Source: Desmodesmus armatus (lineage: Eukaryota > Chlorophyta > Chlorophyceae > Sphaeropleales > Scenedesmaceae). From it: a stretch of 64,000 bases of DNA. Made by a program: the position numbers and the translations under genes. The number at the start of each line of letters is the position of its first letter. The stretch's first letter is position 1. The notes below the pieces were generated by a model that searched no databases, had not been told where the DNA came from, and was given only the letters and a program-made list of their open reading frames with translations. The DNA lies in the NCBI GenBank assembly GCA_007449985.2, contig VIIQ02000294.1, positions 1-64,000 of the forward strand, written 5' to 3'. Shown in pieces: positions 11,224-23,000 of this stretch.

Positions 11224-12120
11224 GTGATCTTCTTGGATTCGGTGTCTGTTTCAAATGGTGTGGTGACCAGCAGCGTGCTGCTGATGTTGAGGCACCACCT
11301 GACAGCCCAACAAGATGGACCACCAGCAGCAGCACCTGCTGCACCTCAATCGGCTCCTCCAGGGCAGCTCAACGTCATCACCAATCGCAGAACACTCACA
11401 CCACAGTGTCCAACGCTGTCAGCAACACCACTAGACAGCAAGGCAGCCAGGGGGGAAGGGGCCAGAAGCACAGGAGCTTCAAGGGAGGGGGGCAGGGGGC
11501 AGCAAACACACAGGAGCTTTCAAGTGCAGCAACTGCACACACTGGCACAACTGTACGGTACAGCAGGACGCCAGAAAAGCCACCGATTAAATAAAAAGAA
11601 CAGGAAGGGACCACTGGGATCCGTTACCGTCCCTGGTTCCTACCCATCTGTATGAGTTGGGTAGTGATGATGGCATTGTGTCCCAGCAGGTTGGGGCGTG
11701 GGGAGGGGGGCTTGGGTGTGTTGTGTGTGTGTGGGGGGGGGGGGGGGGGCAAGCGACCTTACTGCCTCCCCCCCGCAGCAGCAAGACATCAACCTTGGGT
11801 TTGCAGTTGTGTGTAAGTATAGGATTCTTTCAGACCAACACCATTGTTGCTGGCATGGTGTAGCAGCCTGCTGAGCCAGTGACTGACTTGAATGCAGGCC
11901 TACAGGTAGCAGCAGCCTTTCAGGACTGTTGACAATGCTCAGCAGCAGTGCACGCCAGCCACTGGCGTTGCTCGTGCTGTGTGGTGTTGTGCAGATGGGT
12001 TGTGCATGTGACTTCAGTGTGATTCAGGGTTCTGCCATACATGTTCTGGGCGGCACCAGATGTGCAGGACCTGGCCCGTCACCAATACAGCAAATCACCT
12101 AACCTGAGAAACTGTACCGG
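11224..12120. other. Stretch with no supported gene
   Basis: A plus-strand open frame (11224-11655) is rich in Gln, Ala, Pro and Gly with no recognisable domain and no homologous partner in the window. A poly-G run at 11731-11750 and a possible acceptor/exon after it are all that can be seen. I support no gene here. Confidence 0.5.
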
Positions 12121-12136
12121 GTACAACAGGCCCTTT

Positions 12137-12207
12137 GCGGCACCCCTCATGAGCCCTTGGCTCGCTGGCTAGTGCCGAGTTGGAACTGTGTCCCCAATTA
12201 CTGTACT
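12137..12207 (+). repeat. Short dispersed repeat, copy 1 (inverted to copy 2)
   Basis: The segment with CATGAGCCCTTGGCTCGCTG and, 3' of it, CCAATTACTGTACTG is the reverse complement of the segment at 12411-12487 (TCGGCACTAGCTAGCGAGGC, AAGCTCATGAGGG). Related copies are seen at 56680-56757, with tail (ACTGTA)n, and partly at 36346-36390. The hexamer tail suggests the 3' end of a non-LTR retroelement or SINE. Confidence 0.55.
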
Positions 12208-12410
12208 GATCCAAATCTGCCAGGCGTGAACGTACCCCAGTAGTGAGGGATGACGGCACAAGGGCAGCATGATGCAGCAGCAGTTCCATCTCCCCTCCCA
12301 ATTCCTAAGCCTTGCACTTTATCAGCTCTCAACGTCTGGGCCAGCACAGTGACTCTGCTGGGTCTGCAGAAGCGCACACGTCACTGCTGTGGCAAGGGCT
12401 GGTTCCATAG

Positions 12411-12487
12411 TACAGTACATGACAATTTTGGGGGACAGACCCCCAACATCGGCACTAGCTAGCGAGGCAGAAGCTCATGAGGGTGGC
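12411..12487 (-). repeat. Short dispersed repeat, copy 2
   Basis: Inverted relative to the copy at 12137-12207; shared blocks include TACAGTACA, GGGGGACAG, CGGCACTAGC and CTCATGAGGG. The pair could form a 58-bp imperfect stem with a ~220-bp loop. Confidence 0.55.
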
Positions 12488-12496
12488 AGGCTTGAG

Positions 12497-12585
12497 GAAG
12501 CTGGCCGACCCCAACACAGCAGCTGGCCGACCCCAACAGCAGCTGGCCGACCCAACAGCAGCTGGCCGACCCCAACAGCAGCTGT
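12497..12585. repeat. 20-bp minisatellite, about 4 copies
   Basis: The unit AGCTGGCCGACCCCAACAGC is repeated four times with small length changes (one unit lacks a C, one reads CACAGC). Confidence 0.9.
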
Positions 12586-13029
12586 GCGTTTCACCATTTC
12601 TGTGAGCGTCACGCCACTACAATAATCCTCAAGCTGTTGACATGTTCCTTGAATCATGGCCTTCTTGCGTACAAGGAGTGCCATTGGCATCTAAGCCTTG
12701 GATGCGCTTCATCACCCAGGCTGGGTGTGGAAGGTTTGAGGGACTGAGGAACTTATTGGGGGGGGGGGGGTTGAGCAAAGGGCAGAACCAGTCTGGAGGC
12801 AGCTCAGGGGGGGGGGGCAACTGAGGGGCCAGATTGCTGGGAAATCGTGCTGAGAGAAGGGGGAGCCAGGAGCACTTGCCGTGCTTTGAAAGCAGGGCCC
12901 CCCGGTGGGGGTGGGGGTGGGTGGGGGGGGGGGCCAAGTCCACTCGTGGCACAAGGAAACAGGGTGCACCGCTTTCAAATCAACGCTACCCCTACGGAGG
13001 CAAGGAGGGAGAGAATGAGGCAGGGAGGG

Positions 13030-14230
13030 ACGAGGAATTGCAGGCTCGCCCATCCCCAACAGCAGCTGTACACATTCAGAGGGCTGCTGGGCCGCTGCCG
13101 CCAGGTTGTAAGCTTTCAGATGCATTGGCTGGGTTCAAACGTCCAAAGGGCGGGTACATGGCAATTGCTGGTGCTGGCAGGTCTGAAGACCCCAGCCCAT
13201 CCCCAATTTCTGCTGTGCACATCACCCTTGGTCCAATTGCTGCTTCATCGCAGATCTGCAGGGCACGTTTGAGTGCATGGGTGGGGTTTTAGCTTATGCT
13301 GCGTTCATACAGTATGGGCCATAGTATGCCAGGGGCTGGTTACATGGCTCTGCTGGGTCACCTGCCACCGGGCGACAGGTTCGAGGGACCCCCATCCCCA
13401 AACTCTGCTCTGCATACCACCCTTACTGCATTTGCTGTCCCTTGCAGATAGGCAGGAAGAGTTAGTGCATTGGTTGAGTTCTGCTTGCGCTGCGTCCAAA
13501 GGGGCTGTTTGCAAGGCACTTGCTGGGTGGGGACAGACAAGAGCAAGCCGGCCCATCCCCAAATCCACCATGCACATCACCCTTATTCCGATTGCTGCCC
13601 CAGTGCGGATAGGAAATGTGCTATTAGTGCACTCCTTGGATTCAAGCTTGTGTTGTGTCACAGGGGTGGTTACGTGCCACTTGGTGGGTGTTTGCAGACA
13701 AAAGCAAGCCGGCCCATCCCCTCAATCTGCCCTGCATGTCACCCCAAGTCCAACTGCTACCAAATTGCAGATAGGCAGGATGCTTCAGGGTGCACTGGTT
13801 GGTTCTGAGCTTATGCAGGGTCAAAAGGGCTGGTTAGGGTCCACCGCAAACCTAAGACCCCGGGGGGTGACGCCAAGCCTAAACGGGATAGGGGGGAGGG
13901 TTGGATCGCAAAAACAGCCTAAAGGAAGGGGGAGGAGGGGTCCAGCAGCTCGCCAGCAAGGGAGACAGCGTACCAATGATCAGCCTAAAACGGGGAGGGG
14001 GGGTGGGTGTTTTTGTCCGAAGAGCCTAAAATCGAGAGGGGGAGGGGTTTTCAAAATTTTGGCGTCACCCCCCCGGGTCTTAGGTTTGCGGTGGACCCCT
14101 TAGATGGCACTTGCTGGGTGGTGACGGATAAGAACAAGCCGGCCCATCCCCAAAATCTGCCCTGCACATCACCCATAGTCTGATTGCTGCCCTATTGCAG
14201 ACAGAAATAATTTTTTTTGGGTGAATACTT
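13030..14230. repeat. ~170-bp tandem repeat array interrupted by a MITE
   Basis: At least six diverged units share CCGGCCCATCCCCAAA, CTGCACATCACCC, CCAATTGCTGC..GCAGAT and GGCACTTGCTGGGTGG. Unit starts are near 13045, 13190, 13390, 13550, 13710 and 14140. The MITE at 13837-14099 splits one unit, and the neighbouring units show the empty site. Confidence 0.8.
13837..14099. mobile_element. PIF/Harbinger-type MITE, 263 bp, TTA target duplication
   Basis: Terminal inverted repeats of about 40 bp begin GGGTCCACCGCAAACCTAAG at 13837 and end with the complement at 14099. TTA flanks both sides (13834-13836 and 14100-14102). Other units of the host array (GGGGTGGTTACGTGCCACTT, 13659-13678) provide the pre-insertion sequence. 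The 3-bp TTA duplication and GGG-starting ends are typical of PIF/Harbinger. There is no transposase, so it is non-autonomous. Confidence 0.85.
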
Positions 14231-14417
14231 GGCATTGGGCATGTGCTGAGGCTCAAAGGGCTGATTCATAGAGTTTCCTGGGCGGTGACGGATAAGGGTG
14301 TTGGGTGGTGAAATCTGCCCCTTCCCCAGCACAAGCAGCACAGTGTTCATGCAGCTGCAGGCTCCATAATATCTGCTAGGTTTCAAATATGTTGCGCTGA
14401 TTGCATTACGATCAGTC

Positions 14418-14427
14418 GCAGGACAGG
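14418..14427. repeat. Target-site duplication of the RTE-like LINE (left)
   Basis: GCAGGACAGG here is repeated exactly at 18187-18196, directly after the element's ATG-repeat tail. The base pairs next to it (ATGATG) match the tail. Confidence 0.75.
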
Positions 14428-14459
14428 ATGATGCCACAGCACAAGTCAAGAGTTAATCT

Positions 14460-14830
14460 ACTACATACAGCTTCTCGTTTGGGCAGCTTCAACGTGCGTA
14501 CACTGCATGAGCACGGAGCTGACAGTTCGGTCAAATTCGATGATGAGCAGCAGCAACTCCACCAAACACTCTTGGAGCTCACAGGGCAGTTGGAGCAGCG
14601 CAGTGTGCGTTTGTGTGGCTGCAGGAGACACGGCTGAGAGGCACTGGGGAGGAAGTGCTTGACTTTCCCTCCCCCAGCACAGGCAGCCAAAGCAGCAAGT
14701 ACAGCGGCAGCACAGGCCCATGGCAGCTGCTGTGGTCAGGGGGTCAAACCAGACAGCATGGGGTGGGTCTGCTGCTGAGCTCTGCTTGGCAGCAGGCTCT
14801 GCTGGAGCCCCCGCACCTATCAGCGATAGG
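14460..14830 (+). pseudogene. Frameshifted endonuclease N-terminus of the RTE-like LINE
   Basis: The start of the endonuclease fold is split over three frames: LGSFNVRTLHEHG in the frame used at 14461-14637, then WLQETRLRGTGEE and HGVGLLLSSAW in the frame at 14613-14800, then LARFQCQGSITLSVVVAYAP in the frame of the main ORF. Two indels therefore break the protein between about 14600 and 14835. This copy is unlikely to be active in cis. Confidence 0.8.
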
Positions 14831-14834
14831 TTGC

Positions 14835-17800
14835 TGCTGGCTCGCTTCCAGTGCCAAGGCAGCATCACCTTGTCTGTGGTGGTTGCATACGCACCAACAG
14901 ATGGAGACAGCGAGGCAGACCTTGCCAGGAAGCAGCAATTCTATCTGCAGCTGTACAGCGCCCTGCAGCGCGTCCAGCGCCGCGACCTGCTGATGGTGCT
15001 TGGTGACTTCAATGCGCAGATCGGCGAGATGCTCCCCAGTCACCAGCACATCAGAGGGCCCCACTCAGTCCAGCCACAGGAGGCCTCTGACAATGGCATG
15101 CGCCTGCTAGACCTCGCCGCAGCACATCGCCTTGTGCTGGCCAACACCCTGTTCGAGCACAAGAGCATACACCAGTACACACACCAGCTGGCACCCAGGC
15201 AGAACCAGCCCGGCAAGCAGCGTGTTATTGACTACATCCTGTGCAGCAGCAGGTTCCGCAGCAGCATCCGGGACTGCAGGGTATTCAGGGGTGTGGGCTG
15301 CAGCGACCACAGGCTCCTGGTGTGCACCTTACAGCTGCGCCTCAGCTCAGAACGGCAACAGCCTACAGCACGCAACACTGCACGACCCTCCAGGTTTGAC
15401 ATTGGGAGGCTGCAGCAACAGCAGGTGCAACAACAGTTTGCGAGTAGCATGCGCAACAAATTTGCTGCGCTGGCTGCTGCTAGTGCCGCTGATGACGCAG
15501 CTGTTGGACCCCAGGCAGTGGAGGCAGAGTGGCGAGCTTTCATGCAAGCAACGCAGGAAACTGCTGCTGCTGAGCTCGGCCCTCAGCCCCGCCGCCGCCA
15601 CAAAGAGGAGCTCCCACAGCCCATCCGCGACACCATTCAGCGCAAGCATGACGCCTATGCTGCCTGGCAGCAGCGGGAGCGGCGGTGGCAGCAACTGCAA
15701 CAGCAAATAGCGGCCCAGCCCCCAGACCAGCACACCAGCAGCCAGCAACAGCAGGTGCGGTGTGCAGAAGCTGCAGCAGCCAAAGCCAAGCGCAGATACC
15801 GCTCCCTCAGCGACCTAGTGGACAGGCGGATCGTCAAGCAGCGCAACAAACAGCTGGCAGCACATGCAGCCAAGGCTGAGCGTCAGTGGAAGGCAGGCCA
15901 CCTGGCTGCATTCCACAAGACGGTCAGCAAGCTGTTCCGAGACAAACCTGCCAGGACTGGCGCACAGGGCTTGCTTAGCAAGGATGGGCGCTCTGTGTAC
16001 CGCAGCACTCGAGAGCAGCTGAAGCGGTTCACTGAATACTTCAACGAGGTGTTCAGTGGTGAGTGTGTCACGCCTGAACAGCAACAGCACATGGAGCAGC
16101 TGATAGCCCAGCTAGAGACACTTCTTGTGCCCCCAGCTACGGCTGATGGCAACAGCTCTGATGTTGACAGCAGCGGTGACGGCAGCAGCAGTGGTGACAG
16201 CAGTACTGGCAGCAGTAGCGGCAACAGCAGCAGTAGCGGCAGCAGTTGTGGTCCCCCATCCCTCAAGGAGGTTGTGGATGCCATAGCTGCCCTGCGGGAT
16301 GCAGCAGCTGCAGGAGCTGACAATATTGTTGCCCAACTGCTGAAGGCAGGCGTGGTCATGGCTGAGTGGTTGCACCGTGTGATTGTGGCTGTTTGGGTGT
16401 CCGGCAAGGCTCCCCTTGATTGGAAGCGTGCCCTGATAGTGCCGTTGTTTAAGGGCAAAGGCAGTGCCAGGGAATCAACCAACCACCGGCCCATTAGCTT
16501 GTTGAGCATCCCTGGCAAGGTGTATGCCTTGATACTGCTGCATCGTGTCAGCGACCAGGTTGATAGCCAGCTGTTGGAGAGCCAGTGTGCTTTTCGGAGC
16601 AATAGGGGTTTGTCAGATGCCACCTTCACCCTGCGGTCCATCATGTATAAGTGCCACAGGTACAAGCAGCCGCTGTACCTAGCCTTTGTTGACCTGCGCA
16701 AGGCCTATGATTCAATCCCCCGCGATGCGCTTTGGCGTGTGCTATCTGCTTATGGTGTGGAGCCTAAGGTGGTCGAGCTACTAGCTGACCTGCACACAGG
16801 CACACAGGCTGCGGTCAAGCTGGCCGGCGAGCATGGCGATTGGTTTGACATCGGCCGTGGTGTGCGTCAGGGTTGTGTGATTGCTCCTCTGTTGTTCAAC
16901 ATCTTCTTTGATTGTGTTGTCAAGCTGTCGCTGGCAGAGATGCCTGAGGGTTGTGGTGTGCGGCTAGCCTTCAGGGCTGAGGGAGAGGTGCTGCCTTGGC
17001 ATGCCAGGGCTGGTGGGCCCAGCACCATGTTGACTATAGCTGCTCTCATGTATGCGGATGACCTAGTGCTTATGAGCTGTGACAGGTCTGAGCTGGAGCT
17101 GATGCTCAAGGTGTTCGACTCTGTCTGCAGCAGAATGGGCATGTGTGTCAATGCGGCCAAGACCGAGCTCATGGCTGTTTGTCATGATGGCCAACCACTA
17201 GAGAGCGTGCAGTTGTCAGGTGGTGAGGCGCGTTATGTGCCCTCTTTCAAGTATCTGGGGGGTGTGGTCGATACCTCTGCAAGCTGGGAGGCTGAGATCA
17301 CTGCCCGCATCAGCAAGACCAGGGGTCGTTTTGCAGAGATGCAGCGTGTGTGGGGCGCCCGCAGCATGGGCGTTAAGCTCAAGATGCAGTGCTTCCGCGC
17401 GTATGTGCTGCCTGTGCTACTGTTTGGCAGTGAGACCTGGGCTCTTACTCAGAAGCAGGCTGACCGGTTGGAAGTGGTGCACTCTGATTGCCTCCGGCAT
17501 ATTTTGAATGTGCGTCGCGCTGATCGGCACAGCAAGCAACATCTATGGTCTCAGTGTGACACAGTCAGCCTAGCCAGCCACCTCACAGCCCACAGGCTGC
17601 GGTGGCTGGGGCACGTCCTGCGTATGGGCGAGGAGCGCTATCCTCGGCAGGCCCTCTTCTCTCTGATGCATGACGCCGGTGCAGCACCGCGGGGGGCACC
17701 GCCTATGAGCTGGGAAAAATGTGTCACGAGGGACCTGCAGGCCCTGGGGCAGCCGACGAACATGCACGATTTAACAGGTGCATGTGCGTTGCGCGGTTCC

Positions 17801-17977
17801 TGGCGGAGGATGCTCTACAGACTGACACACCCACGCGCTACTGGGATGCCCTTCCGGCGACCACTCAATGCCACAACCCACAGCAGCAGGATGCGGCAGT
17901 GCGCTGAGACCCTGCCATTCCAGGCAGCATGGTCTGCAAGTGGACCAGGGTCATGTCCAACTGAGTTGCTTGTATAG
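14835..17977 (+). CDS. LINE endonuclease/reverse transcriptase (main frame)
   Basis: The open frame extends from 14720 to 17977 (1085 codons), but only the part from about 14835 matches the protein. Residues are counted from 14720. The endonuclease core has VVVAYAPTD (~50) and GDFNAQIG (~95), with SDHRLLV (~195). A Gln/Ala-rich linker and a Ser/Gly repeat (~475-510) precede the reverse transcriptase: HRPISLLS (~588), AFVDLRKAYDS (~655), RQGCVIAPLLFN (~715), catalytic YADD (~777) and the thumb motif FKYLGGVVD (~845). The C-terminus has RWLGHVLRM (~961), common in RTE elements. The protein would nick target DNA and copy its RNA there. Confidence 0.9.
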
Positions 17978-18162
17978 TATATGTACAACATGCTACCTAT
18001 GTTAGCTTTTTCTTGTGCTGCTGGCTTTGAGGGCCGTAACTGGTCCAGGCTATCTAGTGTCCTAGGTCACTGGTCGTCTGGTGGTGTATTGCTTGTCTTG
18101 CACCAAGGTCGATTTGCTGCTAGCAGCATGCTGCATGCGCAATGAACCTGGCCGGAAACACG

Positions 18163-18186
18163 TGTAATGATGATGATGATGATGAT
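18163..18186 (+). repeat. ATG-repeat 3' tail of the RTE-like LINE
   Basis: TAATGATGATGATGATGATG directly precedes the right target duplication. Short tandem tails rather than poly-A are typical of RTE and related LINEs. Confidence 0.8.
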
Positions 18187-18196
18187 GCAGGACAGG

Positions 18197-18856
18197 GCCA
18201 GGGGTGTCAGCTGTTCTGATCAGCAGTCAGGGGTCCCTCACCAGTTTCAGCAGGGTCACCCCCCAAGTGCTCGCTCTCGTCGTTCCGAAAGAAGGGTTCC
18301 CAGGATCCATGCTCAAGAAGTCATCTGCTGCGTTCTTCACGTCCAGCAACCTGCCTTGGCAGATATCTCTGCACTGGGATGGAACAAAGATCGTCCCATT
18401 CTTGCCTGAGTGCACCACGTGGTGCTCAGTGCGAGCAGCAGAAGAGCCGGAAGCAGTTTGTAGGGGCTGATTTTAATGATCATAGGTGTGTGCTGGTGTT
18501 GTGAAATCCTCTATTGTGTCGGTATCCTGATCGCGGATTCTTTCGAGATCGACTTCGAGACAAGATGCAAGCAGGTTGCTGAAGTCCAGGGCAGATGTCA
18601 TGCACCACTGAAGTTCTTTCGTGCTCTTCATTCATCATTGCACGGTTTTTGTTTCTCTTGTTTGGGACCACTTGGTCCCAAATATGGCGTGTGCCTCAAG
18701 GTACTTTCACAACTGGCAGCAGGACAGATACTGTTAGATGGCCGACTAATAGTGCACACAAACCTGGCAAATCGTGCCTTCCCCAGCACAGGCACGGCTG
18801 CAGTTGCGATCTTCCAAAGCCTTGTGCTGCAGCTGCGCTCTTTCTCAAACCACATC
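18197..18856. other. Upstream region of the secreted-protein gene, no supported gene
   Basis: Both strands have open frames of ~60-90 codons around 18204-18470, and neither has a recognisable motif, so coding strand cannot be decided. The stretch 18476-18856 stays open into the secreted-protein start at 18857 but reads like leader or promoter sequence. Confidence 0.4.
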
Positions 18857-19612
18857 ATGAAAGAACATAACAAACTCTTGATCATGTTCATTGGCCTCGC
18901 ACTGTGCGTCCCAGCCCATGCCCAGAATCTAGGCGATTCGATGGCCGAGGGGTCACCCCCTGCAAACAGCGTTCTGTCCACAGCAAATGGAAGCGCTGTT
19001 ACCTCCCAGGAGTCTGAGAAGCTTATCGCTACAGCGGATCAGCCCCAGAATGCCGTCAGTACACCAAACAACACGGTGGGCCGGAGGGCATGGCTGTACA
19101 ATGGCTGTACAATGACACCACCTCCAGAAAACCACCCGAAGCAGTTGAAGAGGTCAGTAGCAGCAATGAAACGTCGATAGCACTCGTGGAAGAGGCTGCA
19201 GCTGCAGCCAGCAGGAGTGTGGGGCCCCTTATCACCACACACCCTGCCCCGGCCCACAACAGCACCAGTGCCACTACAGCAGAGCAGCAAGTGCCAGCAG
19301 GGGGCTCAGCATGACGTAACACCCACGAAAGACATCCCCTCAGATGAACAGCCAGCCACTCTCGTGGAAGCAGACAAGGCAGGTGCACGGGTGCATGCAG
19401 TGCACAGCATGCATCACACAGTGGTCCTCACCTCGTTGCAGGGGAGTGAGCCACTCCTCCCAACCATGCCAGTGGAGGGAACACAGGCAGGCAGGCCTGT
19501 GTCACTCACTACCTTCACACGTGTTGAAGGGTCATATAAGAACCCCACTGGCATCACAGCCCAGGGGCTGGGGACTGGGCAGCAATACGACTTGTTCTCA
19601 TGGGACAGCATC
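18857..19612 (+). pseudogene. Secreted Ser/Thr/Glu-rich protein gene, 5' part, cut by a LINE
   Basis: ATG at 18857 opens a clear signal peptide (MKEHNKLLIMFIGLALCVPA then HAQN). The mature part is rich in Ser, Thr, Ala, Glu and Pro with several N-glycosylation sites (NTT, NDT, NET, NST). The frame is broken twice: an 11-bp tandem duplication (ATGGCTGTACA, 19089-19110) and a likely extra G in the G-run near 19302. If both are set aside, one frame runs to the LINE junction at 19612, and it continues on the far side (26265-26334). Function unknown; an extracellular or wall glycoprotein is an inference. Confidence 0.6.
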
Positions 19613-19614
19613 AA
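19607..19614. repeat. Target-site duplication of the L1-like LINE (left)
   Basis: AGCATCAA, repeated exactly at 26257-26264. The element's TTTGA-repeat tail (minus strand) starts immediately inside it. Confidence 0.8.
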
Positions 19615-20001
19615 ATCAAATCAAATCAAAGTTACACCTGTAGCTATGAAACTCAAGAGCTCATGCCAGCCATTCACTGATATCACGGAGATAGCACAAC
19701 AACCCAGAAGGAACAACATACTGAGGATCAAAACAGAGAAGCCTGACGCTTTTGTGAGGATGAAAACCAACCCAAAAATCCCCAAGCGTACTATCTAAGT
19801 GCACGAGATGGACAACCCTCCGAATGGATGCCGGGCAAAAACCTCCGTGGAGGAATATAAAAAACCCTTTGTGGCAATGTGACTTTGGGCTGGACCAATT
19901 CGGAGGCTCGGCACTAGACGGCTCTCGATACAAAAACACAAAGCTGTCAAATCAGTCAACTGCCGTCAACGCTCCACTGCTGCTGCTGCTGCAAAGGACT
20001 G

Positions 20002-23000
20002 TTACTGCTCTCCAGTGATATCAGCTGCAGGCCCAGGTGTTAACGCCATAGAGCTTCCTCCATTGGCCTCGCGCCCTGCAAGGGCGGCTCTTCTAATGTC
20101 CCAAGCGCGGAGGATGTAGTTGGCCATCAAAGGCTGGTTGAGCAGTTGGCGCCATGGGGCCTGTGTGGGGCTGGCTTGGGCATCTGCAATACAGTCTGCA
20201 ATATGTGGCATGCTGCGGGGGATAGAGTAGGCAGGGCACTCCAACAGGAAGTGAGTGGGTGTTTCAGCATGTTGTTTACAGGATGGGCAGAGTTGCCTTG
20301 CATTGCGTGCAGCAGCTGTCTCCCTGTGTCTTGTATGGCTATGGAAGGCATTGAGTGGGAGGGTTTCAAGGCGGAAGTGCATGAACAGTGAAGCGGCTCT
20401 ACATGATTCCAGGTGGGGAGTGGTGGTTAGAGTGTGCAGATATGTGCGGAGTTTGGGCCGCCTAGGTGTGAGCTCTCCAATGCCAATGTCTGCCATGTAC
20501 CTGGAGTGCACAGAACCTCCTAGGTTGCGGGGGGGCTGTGTCCAATAAGACCTAAGATAGTTGATTGCACGTGCTTCAACATGTCCCTTGAAATTTGCCT
20601 TACTGACTTCTTTAGGGGTGCTAGTGTCAATGTTGTACTCAGTCAGTAGTCGCTGCATGTTCTGACCCCAAGGGTGGTACTTGCCACTCCATGCAGTGTG
20701 GATCTTGTACAGTAGTCGGTCAGTGGGTGTGTTTTCTAGATGATGCCAGTACCTAATGGCAAGTGTGTCGCATGTTACATGCAGAGGAAACAAACCCAGC
20801 TCTTGTTGCAGGCAGATGTGGGAGGTGTTTGCAGGGCAATGGAAAGCACGTGTGGTCAAACCCATCTGCCAGGAGTCAAGCTTTTTGCGCAAAGATTGGA
20901 TGGGTTGGGCCCACACCTGGGCAGCATAGGTGACCACTGGTTGCACAATAGTGGTTAGTGTCAGTTTGCGCAAGTGGGCAGGGAGCCGCACTTGTGTGAG
21001 TACTTTACGTTGGGCTGCTGCTGCCTTTGTGCCTGACTTCATGCGAGCTTCAAAGTGGTCATCCCAAGTGTTGGTATTGTTGATGGTAACCCCTAGATAT
21101 TTGTAGCTGGTGACTTGTGGGATGGTGATGTCTCCCCACTTGTATGTCTGAGCAGAGCTGTCCATCCGTGTAGCTGCAGCAGCACTGCGGCGGGCACTTG
21201 CACAGCCACCTAGTACCTTCATGATGGCAGTTTTAGATGTGTCAGTGGGGTTGACACTTGCGCGAAGCTGCCATTTTGTCAGTGCTGCTCGTGTACTGTC
21301 CACCAGCCGTTGCATTGCTTCAGGGGTGGATGTCACCCCAGCCAGATCATCAGCATACAAAAGAGCAGTCAGTTTTGCAGCTGTTTCGCCAGAGCGCACA
21401 GGGACAGGGATTCCCTCGTGTTCCTCCCATACCTGGTGCAAGACGCTATCAATGTATACGTTGAACATGGTGGTTGCCAGGGTGTCTCCCTGTTCCCAGC
21501 CCATGTCAGGGTGCATTACGCGCGAGAACGCTCCGTTGTACATGATCTTGGTGGGTGTGTTATCCACCATGTTAGCAAGGACGCGGAACATTTTCCCAGT
21601 AATGCCTTTTTGCCATAAGTGCCAGAGAAGCCCAGCTCTCCACACAGTGTCATAGGCCTTTTCAATGTCTACAAACAACAGGTATGTATCAAGCTTCTGT
21701 TGGCATCGTGCATCCAGGCATGTTTTCAGCATGTAGATGTTATCTACCGAGCTTCTGCCAGGGCGGAAACCCTGCTGGCCGTCATGCAGCTTGTCGTTAT
21801 CTTCCAAAAAAGTCATGATGCGCCCATTGATCACCAGATTGTACAGCTTGTCAATGGCAGATCCCAGGGTGATAGGGCGGTAGTTTTTGGCTTCAATGGG
21901 GTCTCCCTTTTTGTAAATGGGGGTGATCACCCCACATGTTTTGGCTTTCATTTCATACTCAAATTGCATCTGGAAGAAGCTTGTAAGGTGGGGAGTCAGG
22001 GCATTGCCGCCATACTTCAGCAGCTCATTCTGGATGTTGTCCAGAGGGCTAGGAGCTTTGTTGTTGTTCAGTCTGTGGCACTGTGCTTGTACTTCTTCCT
22101 CGGCAATGGGTTGTGAGAGGCCAGCTGGGCCTTCTTCTGTGAAGGAAGTTTGTTCCAAGTGTTCCTTAACCTGCGCCTCTATTGTGGCACGGTGCTGAGC
22201 ATCAAAGTCATCGTTGCGGTAGTGGGTGGAGGTAGAGGACACCTGCTCATAATGATTGGCTAGAATCTCGCAGATGCCTTGTGCGTCTGTGACTAGGCCG
22301 GCTCCGTTAGGATTGCGCAGCGCTGCTGGTCCTGTCCGGGTGCTGTCGCGTGACCCTCCCAGGGCTTTAAGAGCTTTCCACATCCCTTTTCCATCGTTTC
22401 CTCGCCTGCAGCTATCGACTTCAGCAATTAGGCGGTCAGTATGGCGCTGACGTGCTTCTGTTACTGTGGCTTTGAGGGAGGCCTGCGCCTCCTTGACCTG
22501 TACCTGTGCAGTCGCGATTGCAGCAGTGTTCAGCGGGTCGGTGGTGCTAATTTCAAGCAGGTCGGCTGCAGCCATGTCGCGATCCTTAACCGCGTCCTTA
22601 ACTGCGCGTGTTCTGACAATGGGTACGCGGGAAGAGGGGTGACGGCGGGGTCTCCCAAAGCCGATGGTTGCATCAACCGCTGCATTAATGCGTTCGCAGA
22701 TGAGGGCCTTAGCTTTCTCACATGCTGTTGAGGGTTGCATAGTGCCTGCAGCAACATCATCTTTCAGCTTAGTGAGCAATTCAGGAAAGTCCTCAAAATG
22801 CTCTTCCAGCGCCTTAGGGTAGGCCTCGCGTTGCTCCCAGTCCTCCTGTGTAAGGGCAGTCTTGGGGAGAGTTAGCTTATAAGTGTTGGGTTTGGGCTGC
22901 CAAAAAGTAGGGGGCGGGGACCTGTGGACAGGGTGTGGCAGAGTGAACCAAACGGGGAAGTGGTCAGATGTGGAGAGCTTGTGTTGGGTCTCAACCTGCA

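Larger units (their letters stand above)
14428..18186 (+). mobile_element. RTE-like non-LTR retrotransposon (LINE), 3.76 kb
   Basis: The element lies between 10-bp direct repeats GCAGGACAGG and ends in an ATG/GAT microsatellite tail (18163-18186), as expected of target-primed reverse transcription. It carries an apurinic endonuclease plus reverse transcriptase reading frame. Clade RTE is inferred from size, the single-ORF layout and the C-terminal RWLGHVLRM motif. The 5' end lies just before the endonuclease domain, so it may be slightly truncated. Confidence 0.85.

Noticed and set aside
11224..11655. 143-codon Gln/Ala/Pro-rich frame with a KCSNCTHWHNC-like stretch
   Set aside because: The Cys/His stretch lies in another frame and does not fit a CCHC knuckle spacing; composition is repeat-like.
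14461..16701. Long antisense frames opposite the RTE-like LINE
   Set aside because: Shadows of the Gln/Ala/Ser-rich coding strand.
18227..18418. Minus-strand frame with protein-like text (GTIFVPSQCRDICQGRLLDV)
   Set aside because: The plus strand is equally open and neither has a known motif, so no strand could be chosen.
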